The notes: generated from the letters alone by a model not told the origin. Shown: positions 24,671 through 35,230, numbered from the stretch's first letter. The stretch: DNA of 64,000 nucleotides from an uncultured Oxalobacteraceae bacterium (GCA_946480015.1 CAMLIL010000003.1:1-64000), one strand, 5' to 3'. Numbers and translations are program-made.

Positions 24671-25741
24671 TTACGACATCCCGGCTGGCTTGAGTGCTTC
24701 CAGCCAGCGGCGCACCCGGCCGGCGTCGGCAGTCCGCGACTGTTTCCCCTTCGAATCGAGAAACACCATGATCACGGCGCGGCCCTGAATCATGGCCTGC
24801 ATCACCAGGCACCGTCCGGCTTCATTGATGAAGCCTGTCTTCTGCAAGCCGATTTCCCAATCCGGCGAGGCCACCAGATAATTGGTGTTGTGGTAATTCA
24901 TCATGCGCCCGCCCGCGTCGACGGTGGATTTCGGATCGGTCGAATATTCCCGCAGCAAGGGTTCCTGATACGCGTACGCGGCCAGCCTGGCCAGATCGCG
25001 CGCGCTGGCCACGTTTCTGCTCGACAGGCCGCTGGAATCCACGTAACGCGTCTCCGTCATGCCGAGCTCTTGCGCCTTGGCATTCATCGCCGAGACAAAG
25101 CCGGCCATGCCACCGGGGAAATTGCGGCCCAGCGCGGCAGCAGCGCGGTTTTCCGAACTCATCAGCGCGATATGCAGCAGGTTGCCCCGCGTCATGCGCG
25201 AGCCCACGCTCAGGCGTGAGCGGGTGAATTTTTCGTGATCGACATCGTCTTCGGTAATCGTGATGACTTCGTCCATGTCCTGCTTGGCCTGGACAACGAT
25301 CAGGCCAGTCATCAGCTTGGTGATCGAGGCGATTGGCAAGGCAACGTCCGGGTTCTTCGCGAACAAGACTTCGAAATTGCTCTGGTCGATCACGAAGGCC
25401 ACGTTGGACTTGAGGTCTAGCGGATCGCGCGTCATGTTCAGGCCGGCGCGGTCGCCGAAGCTGCGCGCGATCACTTCCTGGGTGGCACCAGCGCTCAGCA
25501 CGCGCTGATACACCACGCGGCGCTTGCCTTTGACCATGATCGTGCGGCGCACCAGCATACTGCGCGGTGCGGCGCTCACCCGCCCCGGCCTCGCCACGGC
25601 GCGTTTTCTGACATGCGATTTCGCCGCCACATGCTTCTTGGATTTGGTCGCAGAGCTCGCGTGACCTGTCTTGGACCATGCCTGGACCGGGGCCACCGCA
25701 ATCAGAAAGGAAATGAGGGTGCCGAGGGCAAACTTGAACAT
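24671..25741 (-). CDS. pbpG: D-alanyl-D-alanine endopeptidase (PBP7 type)
   Basis: A 356-residue periplasmic serine peptidase of the S11 family that cleaves cross-links in peptidoglycan. Signal peptide (FALGTLISFLIAVAPVQAWS), a basic Lys/Arg-rich linker (about 30-80), then the active site: SxxK in ASITKLM, SxN in SSENR and KTG in LQKTGF. There is no C-terminal amphipathic anchor, as in PBP7 rather than DacA/DacC. AAGGAT precedes the ATG at 25741; the longer open frame upstream lacks support. Confidence 0.9.
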   Translation of the reverse strand: MFKFALGTLISFLIAVAPVQAWSKTGHASSATKSKKHVAAKSHVRKRAVARPGRVSAAPRSMLVRRTIMVKGKRRVVYQRVLSAGATQEVIARSFGDRAGLNMTRDPLDLKSNVAFVIDQSNFEVLFAKNPDVALPIASITKLMTGLIVVQAKQDMDEVITITEDDVDHEKFTRSRLSVGSRMTRGNLLHIALMSSENRAAAALGRNFPGGMAGFVSAMNAKAQELGMTETRYVDSSGLSSRNVASARDLARLAAYAYQEPLLREYSTDPKSTVDAGGRMMNYHNTNYLVASPDWEIGLQKTGFINEAGRCLVMQAMIQGRAVIMVFLDSKGKQSRTADAGRVRRWLEALKPAGMS

Positions 25742-25939
25742 CTGTACATCCTTCAAACAAGCAGTAAGGGGGACCTCGACAAACCTACTGCGTGGCGCAA
25801 TTTTCGCGGTCCCCCAAGGTATCGATGAGTGTAACAAAGGATTGAGCGATAGCAAGAGAATTTAACATTCCTCACAACAGCTTTTGCCGACATACAACGA
25901 CCGGTACCGCACTGTTCCGCATCCCTGAAGTGTACGCGC

Positions 25940-26017
25940 TTATTCGATCAATCGCGTAAAGCTCGCTATCTTGTCGCGCTCGGTCTGCAGGGTGTTTTCG
26001 ATCTTGCAATGACGCAT
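25940..26017 (-). CDS. possible 25-aa ORF downstream of the EamA gene
   Basis: A 25-codon frame on the minus strand encodes a charged peptide (RHCKIENTLQTERDKIASF). An AAGGA lies 14-18 bases before its ATG, and the EamA stop is only 8 bp upstream. It could be a small gene, a relic of a longer gene's C-terminus or chance. No family is recognised. Confidence 0.22.
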   Translation of the reverse strand: MRHCKIENTLQTERDKIASFTRLIE

Positions 26018-26025
26018 GAAGGCCC

Positions 26026-26853
26026 CTATTTCCTTACAACAAACGCCACACCGGTCACCGCCAGCGCCATCCCGGCCAGGCCGAGCAGGCTGAAGGCCTC
26101 GCCGAACATGAGCCAGGCCATCAGCGCGGTGGTCGGCGGCGTCAGGTACAGCAGGCTGGTGACCTGGGTGGCATTGCTGCGACGAATCAGTTTAAACAGC
26201 AGAAAGATCGCGCCGATCGACAGGGCGAAGATCGACCACAGCAAGGCGGCGGTAAAACGCGGCGTCCAGTTCACGGTGGCAAGGCTCGGGCGCAAATCTT
26301 CGAAGAGCCAGGCCAGCGGCAACAGCAAGGCGGCGCTCGCGGCGAACTGGATCACCGAACCGGTGCGCAAATCGAACGAGGGGCAATAATGCTTCTGATA
26401 CATCGTCCCCACCGTAATCGACAGCAAGGCAAACACCGAATACACGATCGCCAGCGGCGCCAGCCCCACCAGCGAAATCTTGGCATACACCACCAGTGCC
26501 ACCCCGCCCAGTCCCAACGCCAGGCCCAGCCACTGCAGCGGCCTCACCTTTTCGCCGATCAAAGGCGCGGCGGCGGCCGTTAGAATCGGCTGCATGCCGA
26601 CAATCAAAGCCGACAACCCGGCGGGCATGCCCAGCTTGATCGCGCCCCACACGCCGCCCAGATAACCCGCCTGCAACAATAAACCGGCCACGGCCACGTG
26701 GCCAATCCGGCCGACCGGCCATGGCGCTTTCCAGATCAACACGCAGGGATACAGGATCAGCAGCACGCCGATGCAGCGAATAAACAGAAAGGTGAGCGGC
26801 GGCGCGTACGGCAAGCCGAACTTGGCGACAATGAATCCGGTGCTCCACAGCAA
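26026..26853 (-). CDS. EamA/DMT family transporter with abnormal 5' end
   Basis: A drug/metabolite exporter with about ten membrane helices in two EamA repeats (FLFIRCIGVLLILYP..., MPAGLSALIVGMQPILTA, LYLTPPTTALMAWLMFGE). Only a TTG at 26853 opens the frame, yet the first helix clearly continues upstream (VPVFFVLLWSTGF). In that same frame a TAG stop lies at 26899-26901, followed further up by ATG at 26922. Either a nonsense mutation has cut off the true N-terminus or an unusual start is used. The substrate is unknown. Confidence 0.75.
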   Translation of the reverse strand: MLWSTGFIVAKFGLPYAPPLTFLFIRCIGVLLILYPCVLIWKAPWPVGRIGHVAVAGLLLQAGYLGGVWGAIKLGMPAGLSALIVGMQPILTAAAAPLIGEKVRPLQWLGLALGLGGVALVVYAKISLVGLAPLAIVYSVFALLSITVGTMYQKHYCPSFDLRTGSVIQFAASAALLLPLAWLFEDLRPSLATVNWTPRFTAALLWSIFALSIGAIFLLFKLIRRSNATQVTSLLYLTPPTTALMAWLMFGEAFSLLGLAGMALAVTGVAFVVRK

Positions 26854-26924
26854 AACAAAGAAGACCGGTACAGGAGAAAACCAGGCAACAGATTGTCGCT
26901 ACGCAACATTATTTAAAGACATTT

Positions 26925-26938
26925 TTGATATATATCAA
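26925..26938. promoter_or_regulatory. FNR/ANR-type binding site
   Basis: TTGATATATATCAA matches the FNR/ANR consensus TTGAT-N4-ATCAA perfectly. It lies between the EamA exporter gene and the phasin gene, so it could serve either. It is 2 bp from the upstream ATG at 26922, which argues that this ATG is not used when the site drives EamA transcription. Confidence 0.55.
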
Positions 26939-27151
26939 ATTAAATCGCTTGACGAAGCGACAAGTTGTGCAAACCGTCAACTGAAAAACCGGGCGCGCGC
27001 CAAGTCTAGCATGCTCTGCCCTACCGTCTCGGCGGAGCCCGTTTTCCCTATGAAAGACGGCATTTTTATCGCATCAATGGTCGCGAAGAATAAGCAAATA
27101 AGTGCTCGTAAGAGCTGTTGGCGAGGAATTGGTGCACCGCACAAAAAGCGC

Positions 27152-27200
27152 TTGACTCGCCTGTTTAATTCAGTAGAATAGGCCTTGTTGCGCTGCACAA
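27152..27200 (+). promoter_or_regulatory. phasin promoter with candidate PhaR-type operator
   Basis: -35 TTGACT (27152-27157), 16-bp spacer, -10 TAGAAT (27174-27179). Just downstream the near-palindrome TTGTTGCGCTGCACAA (27185-27200) covers the expected transcription start. TGC-rich palindromes of this sort bind PhaR, which represses phasin genes in polyester-storing betaproteobacteria; that assignment is inference. Confidence 0.5.
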
Positions 27201-27293
27201 CACAGATTGTTCAGCGTGGGTACCACAATAACCTGCGTCACCGGTTCTTAGCAGCATGATCGAATAACCGTATTTCCTACCTGGAGAACACCT

Positions 27294-27854
27294 ATGTTTG
27301 CAATCCCTGAACAGTTTTCGAACGCCACCAAAGCCAATCTGGAATCGCAGTTTGCCATCTTCTCGTCGCTGACCTCGAAGGCCTTCGAAGGCATCGAGCG
27401 CCTGGCTGAACTGAACATCACCGCCGCCAAGGCAACGCTGGAAGAATCGTCGGCTACCGCCAAGCAACTGCTGAGCGCCAAGGATCCACAAGAATTCTTC
27501 TCGCTGACCGCTGCGCAAGCCCAGCCAACCACCGAGAAAGCCATTTCCTACGGCCGTCAACTGGCCGCGATCGCTGCCGGCACCCAGGCTGAATTCAGCA
27601 AGGCTGCTGAAGCACAAATCGCTGAAACCAACCGCAAAGTGATCTCGCTGGTTGACGAAGTGACCAAGAACGCGCCTGCCGGTTCGGAAAACGTTGTTGC
27701 CGCAATCAAAGCCACCATCGGCAACGCCAATGCTGGTTACGAGCAACTGACCAAGACCGCCAAGCAAGCTGCTCAAGCTGTTGAAAACAATGTCAACGCC
27801 GCCGTGACCCAGTTCACCGCCGCTGCTCAGAAAGTCGCTGCCAAGCAAGCGTAA
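27294..27854 (+). CDS. phaP: phasin
   Basis: A 186-residue Ala/Lys/Glu-rich helical protein with the phasin-2 family pattern: an N-terminal [38 protein letters not shown], then long amphipathic helices and a C-terminal Ala-rich tail. Phasins coat polyhydroxyalkanoate granules and set their size. GGAGAACACCT precedes the ATG. It is a single gene with its own promoter and a strong terminator. The synthase genes are not in the window. Confidence 0.92.
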   Translation: MFAIPEQFSNATKANLESQFAIFSSLTSKAFEGIERLAELNITAAKATLEESSATAKQLLSAKDPQEFFSLTAAQAQPTTEKAISYGRQLAAIAAGTQAEFSKAAEAQIAETNRKVISLVDEVTKNAPAGSENVVAAIKATIGNANAGYEQLTKTAKQAAQAVENNVNAAVTQFTAAAQKVAAKQA

Positions 27855-27885
27855 ATGCCGCCGCCCGGTGCGCCGGGCTGCAATC

Positions 27886-27917
27886 AAAAAAGCCTCGTTT
27901 CCACGAGGCTTTTTTTA
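27886..27917. terminator. bidirectional terminator after phaP and livF
   Basis: AGCCTCGT/ACGAGGCT stem with a 4-base loop, preceded by six A and followed by seven T, so it serves phaP on the plus strand and the liv operon on the minus strand. Confidence 0.88.
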
Positions 27918-28637
27918 TTCTCCCAGATAGGCCGCCTTCACGCGCGGATCGTGCAGCATGTCGCACGCGTTGCCGGTCATGATAATGCTGCCCGAATCCA
28001 TTACATAACCGCGGTGCGCCGCTTCCAGCGCCAGCTTGGCGTTCTGTTCGACCAGCAAGATCGTGATCCCCTGCGCCGACACATCGCGGATCACCTCGAA
28101 GATCTTTTCGACCATGATCGGCGACAAACCCATCGATGGCTCGTCCAGCAGCAACAGTTGCGGGTGACTCATCAATGCGCGCGCCATGGCCAGCATCTGC
28201 TGCTCGCCACCCGACAAGGTGCCCGCCAGCTGGGCAGCTCGCTCCTTCAGACGCGGAAACACCGTAAACCATTTCTCGATATCGGCATCGATCCCGGCCT
28301 GGTCGTCGCGCGTGTACGCGCCCATCAGCAGGTTTTCCATGATCGACATGCGGGTGAACACACCCCGTCCTTCCGGCACCATGGCCAGCTTCCGGCGCAC
28401 CAGCTCGAACGACTTGACGCCCTGCAAGCGCTCACTCTGATAACTGATCACACCCTCCACACTGCACGGGGGCAACGTTCCGGTGATGGCTTTCAGGGTG
28501 GTGGTCTTGCCGGCGCCATTGGCGCCGATCAGGGTCACCAGCTCGCCCTTGTTGACTTCCAGATCGACACCCTTGACGGCCTTGATGCCGCCGTAAGCCA
28601 CTTTCAGGCCTTGCACTTTCAACACATTGTCGGCCAT
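27915..28637 (-). CDS. livF: branched-chain amino acid ABC transporter ATPase LivF
   Basis: A 240-residue ABC ATPase. Walker A GANGAGKTT, signature LSGGEQQMLAMARAL, Walker B LLLLDEPSMGL and LLVEQNAKLAL are typical of LivF. It works with LivG on the cytoplasmic side of the LivHM permease to import Leu, Ile and Val or related compounds. The start overlaps the livG stop (TAATG). It is the last gene of livHMGF. Confidence 0.93.
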   Translation of the reverse strand: MADNVLKVQGLKVAYGGIKAVKGVDLEVNKGELVTLIGANGAGKTTTLKAITGTLPPCSVEGVISYQSERLQGVKSFELVRRKLAMVPEGRGVFTRMSIMENLLMGAYTRDDQAGIDADIEKWFTVFPRLKERAAQLAGTLSGGEQQMLAMARALMSHPQLLLLDEPSMGLSPIMVEKIFEVIRDVSAQGITILLVEQNAKLALEAAHRGYVMDSGSIIMTGNACDMLHDPRVKAAYLGE

Positions 28638-29413
28638 TAGTGGGCACCTCCGAGGTAGGCTTCGATCACAGCCGTGTTACTTTGTATCTCGGCCGGCAAG
28701 CCTTCCGCGATGCAGCGGCCGTATTCCAGCACGGTAATGCGGTCGCACAATCCCATCATCAGCTTGACGTCGTGTTCGATCAGCAGCACGGTCTTGCCTT
28801 CCCCTTTGATTTTCACCAGCAACTCGCGCAAGGCCAGTTTCTCGGTCGCATTCATGCCGGCCGCCGGTTCGTCCAGCGCCAGCAGCTTGGGTTCGGTCGC
28901 CAGTGCGCGCGCAATTTCAAGGCGGCGCTGGTCGCCATACGACAGGAACTTCGAGGTGCGCCCGGCAAACGCGCCGATGCCTACGAAATCGAGCAATTCC
29001 TGTGCGCGGCGGCGAATCGCCGCCTCTTCCAGACGCGCCGCCTTGTGGCGGAACACCGCCCCGAACACGCCCTGGTGGGTGCGCACATGGCAACCCACCA
29101 TCACGTTTTCCAGCGCCGTCATCTCGCCGAAAAGGCGGATGTTTTGGAAAGTACGGGCAATGCCGGCCTTGGCCACCTCGTGCGGCGCGGACGGCGAATA
29201 CGGCTTTCCGTCCAGCTCGAACGTGCCGCTGTCGGGCTGGTACAGTCCGGTAATGACATTGAAGAACGTGGTCTTGCCGGCGCCGTTGGGGCCGATCAGC
29301 CCGTAAATCTGCCCGTGGCGGATCTGAATGCCGACATCGGTCAACGCCTGCAAGCCGCCGAAGCGTTTGTTCACGCCGGCAATATCAAGAATAATCTGTT
29401 CGCTCATCGACAT
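28637..29413 (-). CDS. livG: branched-chain amino acid ABC transporter ATPase LivG
   Basis: A 258-residue ABC ATPase with Walker A GPNGAGKTT, the LivG-specific insertion between Walker A and signature (VGCHVRTHQGVFGAVF), signature LSYGDQRRLEIARAL, Walker B LLALDEPAAGMN and LLIEHDVKLMMGL. ATGs at 29413 and 29407 are both possible; GAGG just before 29413 favours the former. It starts 5 bp after the livM stop and overlaps livF by one base. Confidence 0.93.
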   Translation of the reverse strand: MSMSEQIILDIAGVNKRFGGLQALTDVGIQIRHGQIYGLIGPNGAGKTTFFNVITGLYQPDSGTFELDGKPYSPSAPHEVAKAGIARTFQNIRLFGEMTALENVMVGCHVRTHQGVFGAVFRHKAARLEEAAIRRRAQELLDFVGIGAFAGRTSKFLSYGDQRRLEIARALATEPKLLALDEPAAGMNATEKLALRELLVKIKGEGKTVLLIEHDVKLMMGLCDRITVLEYGRCIAEGLPAEIQSNTAVIEAYLGGAH

Positions 29414-29418
29414 CGCCC

Positions 29419-30627
<1,209 letters not shown>

Positions 30628-30637
30628 GATGTTCTCC

Positions 30638-31567
30638 TCAAGCCCGGTCGGCCACGCGTTCGCCCATGATGCCGGACGGACGGATCGTCAACACCACGAT
30701 CAGCACGATGAACGCGAAAATGTCCTGGTAATGGCTGCCGAGAAAGCCGCCGGTCAGGTCGCCGATATAGCCGGCGCCCAGGCTTTCGATCAGTCCCAGG
30801 GCGATGCCGCCGATCATGGCGCCGTAAATATTGCCGATGCCGCCCAGTACGGCAGCCGAGAAGGCCTTCAGTCCAGGCAGGAAGCCCATGGCAAAATGAA
30901 TCGAGGAATAGTTGGCGCCCCACATCACGCCCGCCACCGCGGCCAGCGCCGCCCCAATGGCGAAGGTGGCCACGATGACCTTGTTGGCATCGATGCCCAT
31001 CAAGCCCGCCACGCGGGGATTTTCGGCGGTGGCGCGCATCGCCCGGCCCAGCTTGGTTTTTTCGACCAAAAACACCAGAGCGCCCATCGACAAGACCGCC
31101 AGCGCCAGCAACAGCACCTGGGTCTGCGAAATCACCGCACCGCCAATGGCGATCGGCTCGGTCGACAACAGTTGCGGGAAGGACAGCGGGCTGCGGCCCC
31201 AGATCATCATGGCAAACGTGGTCAGCAGGTAAGACACCCCGATGGCGGTGATCAGCGGCGCCAGCCGTGGCGCATTGCGCAGGCGGCGGTACGCGACCCT
31301 TTCGATGATGATATTGACGAGCATGCACACGGGAATGGCGCCGATGATGGCAATGGCCAGATTCACATAACCCGGCAGACCAGGCGCCACCGATTCGAGC
31401 AGGTGCAGGATCGACAGGCCGACCATGGCGCCGATCATCAGCACGTCACCGTGAGCGAAGTTGATGAGGTTTAGCACGCCGTACACCATGGTGTAGCCCA
31501 GCGCCACCAGCGCGTACATGCTGCCCAGAACAAGACCATTGATGATCTGTTGGATAAATGTATCCAT
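30638..31567 (-). CDS. livH: branched-chain amino acid ABC permease LivH
   Basis: A 309-residue permease with about eight membrane helices, the N-terminal signature IQQIINGLVLGSMYALVALG and the coupling loop LGRAMRATAENPRVAGLMGID. It is the first gene of livHMGF. The ATG at 31567 (MDTFIQQ) matches family starts; the open frame continues 26 codons upstream without support. No periplasmic binding protein (livJ/livK) adjoins the operon, so the substrate specificity cannot be read here. Confidence 0.93.
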   Translation of the reverse strand: MDTFIQQIINGLVLGSMYALVALGYTMVYGVLNLINFAHGDVLMIGAMVGLSILHLLESVAPGLPGYVNLAIAIIGAIPVCMLVNIIIERVAYRRLRNAPRLAPLITAIGVSYLLTTFAMMIWGRSPLSFPQLLSTEPIAIGGAVISQTQVLLLALAVLSMGALVFLVEKTKLGRAMRATAENPRVAGLMGIDANKVIVATFAIGAALAAVAGVMWGANYSSIHFAMGFLPGLKAFSAAVLGGIGNIYGAMIGGIALGLIESLGAGYIGDLTGGFLGSHYQDIFAFIVLIVVLTIRPSGIMGERVADRA

Positions 31568-31755
31568 ATTGTTGTGGTCCTTTTTTTCGATCCAACAAAA
31601 ACGGCACCCCGGGGGATCGCCCCGCAGTGCCGGTATGGTCTGCAACTCCGCGACTTATATGAAACACCTGTCCAAATGACAAGCAATCGCGGGCGTCGCC
31701 ATGATAGCGAGGAACTGTAAAAACTAATGTCGGAATATAAGCGTGCCTCCAAATT

Positions 31756-32709
31756 TTATTTGGGAAGCACCCCCGCCTTCCCTCCATCCAGCCCCTTCGG
31801 CAGGGGGAAAGTAACGTGTTCTTCCACGCCGTCGAGGGCGCGCACGCTGCGGGCGCCGAGCGCCTTGAGACGGTCGATCACAGCCTGCACCAGCACTTCC
31901 GGGGCCGAGGCGCCGGCCGTGACGCCGATGCGCTGCTTGCCCACCAGCCATTGCGGGTCGATCTGGGACGCATTGTCGATCATATACGCCGGCGCACCCT
32001 TCTTTTCCGCCACTTCGCGCAGGCGGTTCGAATTCGAGCTGTTCGGGCTGCCCACCACGATCACCACTTCCACCTGGGGCGCCATGAACTTGACGGCTTC
32101 CTGGCGGTTGGTGGTGGCGTAGCAGATATCGCCCTTCTTCGGTTCCATGATATTCGGGAAACGCGCCTTGAGCGCCGCGATGATGTCGGCGGTGTCGTCC
32201 ACCGACAGCGTGGTTTGCGACACGTAGGCCAGCTTGTCCGGGTTGCCCACTTGCAGGGCGGCCACGTCGTCCACGGTTTCCACCAGATGCATGCCGGTAT
32301 CGGTCTGGCCCATCGTGCCTTCCACTTCCGGGTGGCCGTCGTGGCCGATCATTACAATGTCGCAGCCTTCGCGGCGCATCTTGGCCACTTCCATGTGCAC
32401 TTTGGTCACCAGCGGGCAGGTGGCATCGAAAATCGACAGGCCGCGCGCCTCGGCTTCGGCGCGCACGGCTTTCGAGACACCGTGCGCGGAAAAGACCAGC
32501 GTGTTCCCGGGTGGCACGTCGTCCAGCTCTTCGATAAAGATGGCGCCCTTGTTACGCAGATCCTCGACCACGTAGGCGTTGTGCACGATCTCGTGGCGCA
32601 CATAAATTGGCGCGCCAAACTGTTGCAGCGCGCGCTCGACAATTTCGATGGCGCGGTCGACGCCGGCGCAAAAACCGCGCGGCTGGGCAAGGAGAATTTC
32701 ACTGTCCAT
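31756..32709 (-). CDS. ispH: 4-hydroxy-3-methylbut-2-enyl diphosphate reductase
   Basis: IspH makes IPP and DMAPP in the last step of the MEP isoprenoid pathway, using a 4Fe-4S cluster. The three ligand cysteines are visible in [21 protein letters not shown] and [11 protein letters not shown], with VFSAHGVSK, the substrate-binding [10 protein letters not shown] and TAGASAPE. The 317-residue length is normal. The SlpA-type FKBP gene lies 20 bp upstream, a common pairing. Confidence 0.95.
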   Translation of the reverse strand: MDSEILLAQPRGFCAGVDRAIEIVERALQQFGAPIYVRHEIVHNAYVVEDLRNKGAIFIEELDDVPPGNTLVFSAHGVSKAVRAEAEARGLSIFDATCPLVTKVHMEVAKMRREGCDIVMIGHDGHPEVEGTMGQTDTGMHLVETVDDVAALQVGNPDKLAYVSQTTLSVDDTADIIAALKARFPNIMEPKKGDICYATTNRQEAVKFMAPQVEVVIVVGSPNSSNSNRLREVAEKKGAPAYMIDNASQIDPQWLVGKQRIGVTAGASAPEVLVQAVIDRLKALGARSVRALDGVEEHVTFPLPKGLDGGKAGVLPK

Positions 32710-32729
32710 GACGAATCCTGTTGATGTGC

Positions 32730-33182
32730 TTATAACACCGAAATCAGTTTGACTTCAAACTTCAAGGCCTGCCCGGCCAGCGGATGGTTGAAGTCGAAGG
32801 TGGCACCGTCGTCGCGCAGCGCGCGCAGGATGCCGGCAAAGCGGCCGCCGCCGGGTGCTGCGAAGTCCACCAGATCGCCCACTTTATAGTCCGCATCCGG
32901 CGCCGAATTCTCGTCCAGCGTGGCGCGGGTGATGTCGCGGATCAGCTCTGGATTGCGCTCGCCGAAAGCTTGCGCCGGCGCCAGATCGAAGGTCTTGTGC
33001 GCGCCCTCCGGCAAGCCGATCAGGCAAGCCTCCAGGAACGGCGCCAGCTGGCCGTGCCCCAGGGTCAGGGTGGCCGGATTGCCGGCGAAAGTGGTGATCA
33101 GATCGGCACCGTCGGCGGCAGCGAGCCGATAGTGCAGCGTGAGAAAGGACTTGTCGGTGACGACGGGGTTGGTGTTGGACAT
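32730..33182 (-). CDS. FKBP-type peptidyl-prolyl isomerase (SlpA-like)
   Basis: A 150-residue SlpA/SlyD-type FKBP that catalyses proline isomerisation and assists folding. The FKBP core ([35 protein letters not shown]) is followed by the inserted IF domain ([13 protein letters not shown]) and the C-terminal strand ([14 protein letters not shown]: [16 protein letters not shown]). There is no His-rich metal-binding tail of SlyD. The ATG at 33182 gives the family N-terminus; the frame remains open far upstream as a shadow of radC. Confidence 0.9.
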   Translation of the reverse strand: MSNTNPVVTDKSFLTLHYRLAAADGADLITTFAGNPATLTLGHGQLAPFLEACLIGLPEGAHKTFDLAPAQAFGERNPELIRDITRATLDENSAPDADYKVGDLVDFAAPGGGRFAGILRALRDDGATFDFNHPLAGQALKFEVKLISVL

Positions 33183-33252
33183 TTCGATGGTCAATGCGTG
33201 CAAACCGCTATTGTAAGCCAAGCGCGCTTGACCCAGCCAAGCGAGGAACATT

Positions 33253-33927
33253 ATGGGAATCAAGGACTGGCCGGAACAACAACGTCCGCGCGAACGCCTC
33301 ATCGCCGATGGCGCCGCCGCCCTGTCGGATGCCGAACTGCTGGCCGTGTTCCTGCGCGTCGGCGTCAGCGGCAAGAGCGCGGTCGAACTCGGGCGCGACA
33401 TGCTGCAGCGTTTCGGCTCGCTGCACAGCCTGTTCGGCGCCACCCAGGCGGACTTCTGCCAGGTCAACGGCCTTGGACCGGCCAAGTTCGCGCAATTGCA
33501 GGCGGTCATGGAACTGGCCCGGCGCGCGCTCGGCGAACAACTCGAGCACGGCATCAAGCTCGACTCCCCCGATACCGTCAAACAATATCTGCGTCTGGGC
33601 ATGAGCCGCCAGCACCATGAATCCTTCGTCGTGCTCTTCCTCGACGTCAAAAACCGTCTGATCGCCACCAAGGAAATGTTCCGCGGCACGCTCACGCACA
33701 CCAGCGTGCACCCGCGCGAAGTCGTCAAGGCCGCCCTCGCCCAGAATGCCGCCGGGCTGCTGCTGGCGCACAATCACCCCTCGGGCGCGCCGGAACCGAG
33801 CGAAGCCGACCTATTACTGACCAGATCGCTGGTGCAGGCACTGGCCCTGGTCGATGTACGGGTGCTTGACCACTTCGTCGTGGCCGGCCAGCACGTACAC
33901 TCGTTTGCCGAGCACGGACAAATCTAG
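33253..33927 (+). CDS. radC: RadC family protein (JAB domain)
   Basis: A 224-residue RadC protein. The N-terminal helical UPF0758 part starts [15 protein letters not shown] with a helix-hairpin-helix ([13 protein letters not shown]). The C-terminal JAB/MPN domain has the metal motif [17 protein letters not shown]. Despite the name, a role in DNA repair is doubtful; the JAB fold suggests a metallo-hydrolase. It diverges from the ispH pair. Confidence 0.93.
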   Translation: MGIKDWPEQQRPRERLIADGAAALSDAELLAVFLRVGVSGKSAVELGRDMLQRFGSLHSLFGATQADFCQVNGLGPAKFAQLQAVMELARRALGEQLEHGIKLDSPDTVKQYLRLGMSRQHHESFVVLFLDVKNRLIATKEMFRGTLTHTSVHPREVVKAALAQNAAGLLLAHNHPSGAPEPSEADLLLTRSLVQALALVDVRVLDHFVVAGQHVHSFAEHGQI

Positions 33928-33950
33928 GGAGCGAAGCACAAGCCCCCGAT

Positions 33951-35090
33951 TTACTCGTGCAAGGTTGAGGGATTTGCGTCGGCGGCAGCGCGCAATTGCT
34001 TCGCCTTGAGCAAATCTACCTGCACGCCGTGACCGCGCTCGTACAAACCAGCAAGTCTGTTCAGCGCATATTTATTCCCGTTGCGCGCGGCACTGCCATA
34101 CAGCGCCGCTGCTGCCGCGTAATCCTGAGCAACCCCACGCCCGCTTTCATAGCATTGCGCCAGCGCGGTTTGTGCGTACGCATCATCCTGCGCCACCGCT
34201 CTGCGCAACCACGCGATTCCCTCTGCAGCAAGTTTCGAGCTCGGTTCGCCTAGCAATAATTGCATGCCGAGCGACGCTTGACCGCCGGCATAACTTTGCT
34301 CTGCGGACTTTCGCAGCCACCGTACACCTTCCGCGCGGTTCGCCTGCACGCCACGGCCGTTGATCAAGAGGTTACCCAGCGCATCCTGCGCGCGCGGCAA
34401 GCCGTGTTCGGCTGCTTTTCGCAGCCATTTAGCCGATTCGACCAAGTTTGCCGGGCCGACAACATTAAGTTGTAGCACCATACCGATAGCTTCTTGCGCC
34501 TTTGCATGACCTTGTTTAGCCGCCAGGCGCATCCACTTCATCCCCTGCGTTGGACTGCGCTCGACACCGTCGCCATTCAAATACACCATGCCAAGACGAT
34601 ATTGGTCTTCGGCCACGCCACGCTCCGCACCTTGAAGCGCCGCCGCGATAACGCCGGGATCGGTTGTGGCCGACTCTTCCAGCGTCCAGACGTACTGCAT
34701 TTTCATCCATGCCTCGACCGCGTCGCCGTCTTTCGTGCCGGGCCGGAATTGGCATTTCGCGATACCTTCCAACGCCGCCATATCCAGCAAGGGGAAACCA
34801 CTCGATTTTACCAATTTGGTGCCGCGCACCTTCCCATCGACACCGATCAGAAACGCCAAGGTGACAGTGCCATGCTGCTCTTCGCGCAGGGCCGCTTTCG
34901 GCCACTCCGGCCTGGCGCACGTCTCTAGGTTGGCGACCGCGGGTGTCAGTACTGGCGGCTGTTGAACCACTATTTCCTGACTCGGCTGCACCTCGGCTGA
35001 CGACGCTGAGATCGCACCGGTCCACAAGACGGCAGCTGTCAGCAAGGCTCGGCAAGTGAGCAGGTTTGGCGAATTAAAACGATGAGTCAT
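33951..35090 (-). CDS. secreted TonB-C domain and Sel1-repeat protein
   Basis: A 379-residue exported protein: signal peptide (ALLTAAVLWTGAISASSA), a TonB C-terminal-like domain (about 55-140: CARPEWPKAALREEQHGTVTLAF, CQFRPGT), then about six Sel1/TPR-like repeats of 36 residues (GVIAAALQGAERGVAEDQYR onward; each with A..G.A.AQ..LG). The N-terminal helix is a signal peptide rather than the TonB energy-coupling anchor, so this is not a working TonB. A periplasmic scaffold role is likely. The ATG at 35090 is favoured by the signal peptide. Confidence 0.8.
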   Translation of the reverse strand: MTHRFNSPNLLTCRALLTAAVLWTGAISASSAEVQPSQEIVVQQPPVLTPAVANLETCARPEWPKAALREEQHGTVTLAFLIGVDGKVRGTKLVKSSGFPLLDMAALEGIAKCQFRPGTKDGDAVEAWMKMQYVWTLEESATTDPGVIAAALQGAERGVAEDQYRLGMVYLNGDGVERSPTQGMKWMRLAAKQGHAKAQEAIGMVLQLNVVGPANLVESAKWLRKAAEHGLPRAQDALGNLLINGRGVQANRAEGVRWLRKSAEQSYAGGQASLGMQLLLGEPSSKLAAEGIAWLRRAVAQDDAYAQTALAQCYESGRGVAQDYAAAAALYGSAARNGNKYALNRLAGLYERGHGVQVDLLKAKQLRAAADANPSTLHE

Positions 35091-35230
35091 AGTAGCGCGT
35101 CGATTACAAGGTGCTCGAATTTTACAGGCAAAGTGCGCAGCGCCTGCCGAAGTCCCAAGGTGCTCATAACGCCGCGCAAGAATGTCAAATAAAGCGATTG
35201 CAATAAGACACAATTGTTTTTCGCAAGTGA

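Larger units (their letters stand above)
26923..27293. other. intergenic region upstream of the phasin gene
   Basis: No gene is seen. It holds an FNR-type palindrome (26925-26938), a sigma-70-like promoter TTGACT-N16-TAGAAT (27152-27179) and a pseudo-palindrome at 27185-27200, both placed to control the phasin gene. Confidence 0.55.

Noticed and set aside
26854..26909. ATG at 26909 as the EamA start with a frameshift
   Set aside because: It gives MLRSDNLLPGFLL, superficially suitable, but the in-frame upstream sequence VPVFFVLLWS already completes the first helix without a frameshift, so the TAG explanation is simpler.
33951..35090. Functional TonB
   Set aside because: It has a signal peptide and Sel1 repeats instead of the TonB membrane anchor and Pro-rich spacer.
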